Shown here: in pieces, positions 4,961-5,908 of the stretch
Position numbering within the stretch: position 1 is the first letter of the stretch
Layout of the letters: every line of letters starts with the position of its first letter
Position numbers and translations under genes: made by a program
Notes under the pieces: model-generated
Told to the model about the DNA's origin: nothing
Databases searched by the model: none
Seen by the model: only the letters and a program-made list of their open reading frames with translations
Assembly: GCA_946885765.1 (NCBI GenBank)
Contig: CAMPHD010000216.1
Coordinates: 1-5,908 of the forward strand
From: an uncultured Thalassospira sp.
GTDB taxonomy: Bacteria > Pseudomonadota > Alphaproteobacteria > Rhodospirillales_A > Thalassospiraceae
Reading direction: 5' to 3'
Length of the DNA: 5,908 nt

Positions 4961-5908
4961 TTTGCGCTCCCAAACCGCCCTGCCTGCGCTGGCTGTGATT
5001 GCAGCCATGATTGCGGGCGGGGCAGCGCCCTCTTTTGCCCAGTCTCTGCGCAAGGTCGACAGCCAGCTTGATAAACTTGAAAGCCAGTTGTCCGAACAGC
5101 AGAAACAGGAAGAATTCCTGTCACGCAAATCGCGCGAGCTCTGGACCGAGGAACAGGCCCTGCAATCCGAAGCCATTTCGGTTGCCAGACGCGCCCAGCG
5201 CCTTGAGACAAAGCTGACCGAGCTTGAAGACCAGCTTGCCGAACTTGAAACCCGTGAAAAGCGCGCCGCCACCAGCCTTGAAGACAAGGCCGGGCAATAT
5301 GCCCGCATTCTGATGGCGCTTCAGCGGCTGTCGACTACCCCGCCCGAAGCCGTCATTGCCCTGCCATCCAGCCCGCAGGATACGTTGCGATCCGCAATCC
5401 TTCTGAAAGCCGCCCTGCCCGGTGTTGAACAGCATGCGCGCGATCTGCGGGCCGAGCTTGAAGAAATCGGCACCCTTCGCGAAGATATCCGTTCACGGCG
5501 CAGCGAAATGGCATCCGCCACCCAGGAATTGCAGCAGGAACGTCAGTCTTTGGCAGCCCTGCTTGATGACAAACGCCAGCTTCGCTCCGAAACCGAGGCC
5601 GAGGCAAAAATGGCATCGCGCGCGGTCAACGAACTGGCCGAAGAGGCACGGTCGCTGGGCGATCTTCTGGAAAGCCTGAAAAAACGGGCCGAAGGGCTTC
5701 CGCAACCGCGCACGCGACCGGAACGCCAGATGGCCAAACGCGAAGAACCCAAACCGGCCCCAAGTCCTGCCCCATCCACCATTGCCAAAAACGAACCACC
5801 CGCCCCGCCAGCCGGAAAAACGGCGCCGGCAAGCAAACCGTCAATCGCCCCCGAAGAAGAAATGGCTGTTGGCAGTTCGATCACGCTGGCACACGGACAA
5901 TTGCGTAT
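4941..5908 (+). CDS. envC: EnvC-like murein hydrolase activator, N-terminal part (runs off window)
   Basis: An open frame runs from ATG 4941 to the window edge (322 codons, no stop). It starts 20 bp inside gpmI; AAAGGG lies 4 nt before this ATG, while the ATG at 4938 is too close. Residues 1-33 form a Sec signal peptide: Arg at 2, 5 and 9, a hydrophobic core at about 13-29, and probable cleavage at SFA|Q. Residues of about 35-250 are Leu/Glu/Gln/Arg-rich heptads with almost no Gly or Pro apart from a short break (TTPPEAVIALPSSPQ), the two-helix coiled coil of EnvC-type proteins. A Pro/Ala/Lys-rich linker follows (about 252-305), then a short segment ending at HGQLR, where the M23 (LytM) domain normally begins; that domain is outside the window. 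EnvC-type proteins are periplasmic and activate cell-wall amidases at division. Whether this one keeps the metal ligands of an active peptidase cannot be seen. An S41 protease gene (ctpA) is expected next from known synteny. Confidence 0.87.
   Translation, partial: MRFLRANLRSQTALPALAVIAAMIAGGAAPSFAQSLRKVDSQLDKLESQLSEQQKQEEFLSRKSRELWTEEQALQSEAISVARRAQRLETKLTELEDQLAELETREKRAATSLEDKAGQYARILMALQRLSTTPPEAVIALPSSPQDTLRSAILLKAALPGVEQHARDLRAELEEIGTLREDIRSRRSEMASATQELQQERQSLAALLDDKRQLRSETEAEAKMASRAVNELAEEARSLGDLLESLKKRAEGLPQPRTRPERQMAKREEPKPAPSPAPSTIAKNEPPAPPAGKTAPASKPSIAPEEEMAVGSSITLAHGQLR

Noticed and set aside
3809..5308. 499-codon open frame on the minus strand opposite gpmI and envC
   Set aside because: It runs antisense to two strongly supported genes. 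Its translation is rich in Arg, Ser, His and Gly without recognisable motifs, as expected for a shadow frame.

Overview
The window looks like a piece of an alphaproteobacterial chromosome. The gene order rlmH - gpmI - envC-type peptidase, the moderately high GC content and the protein sequences suggest a Rhodospirillales-type marine genus such as Thalassospira. That genus is a guess from sequence feel, not a search result. Most of the window is chromosomal housekeeping DNA, with one three-gene block placed inside a usually contiguous housekeeping cluster.

Layout, left to right. Positions 1-212 (+) hold the 3' end of rlmH (23S rRNA pseudouridine-1915 methyltransferase). About 50 bp later comes an open frame ending at 700 (+). 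It looks like the C-terminal part of a YajG-like lipoprotein that has lost its start, signal peptide and lipobox. Tail-to-tail with it is a minus-strand gene (707-1240) for a RibD-C/DHFR-fold reductase of unknown substrate. Next is sdaA (1392-2807, minus), a single-chain iron-sulfur L-serine ammonia-lyase with a rho-independent terminator just after its stop. The sdaA leader (about 320 nt) carries a sigma70-like promoter (3133-3160), a tandem glycine riboswitch (about 2876-3104) and a 9-bp hairpin (2829-2854) before a strong Shine-Dalgarno and a TTG start. The divergent intergenic region up to 3367 has two inverted repeats and three evenly spaced TTACC motifs in front of gpmI. Positions 3368-4960 (+) encode the Mn-dependent phosphoglycerate mutase GpmI. 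The gene for an EnvC-like murein hydrolase activator starts inside the end of gpmI at 4941 and runs off the window just before its expected M23 domain.

How it fits together. SdaA turns serine into pyruvate and ammonia. Glycine can be converted to serine by the glycine cleavage system and serine hydroxymethyltransferase, so a glycine-sensing leader on sdaA would let the cell drain excess glycine carbon into pyruvate. GpmI acts one step before enolase in the same lower-glycolysis pool. The gpmI-envC overlap suggests translational coupling within the housekeeping operon. I found no mobile element, CRISPR array, tRNA or rRNA gene, and no clearly new biological system. The riboswitch-sdaA leader and the decayed lipoprotein gene are the most interesting items.
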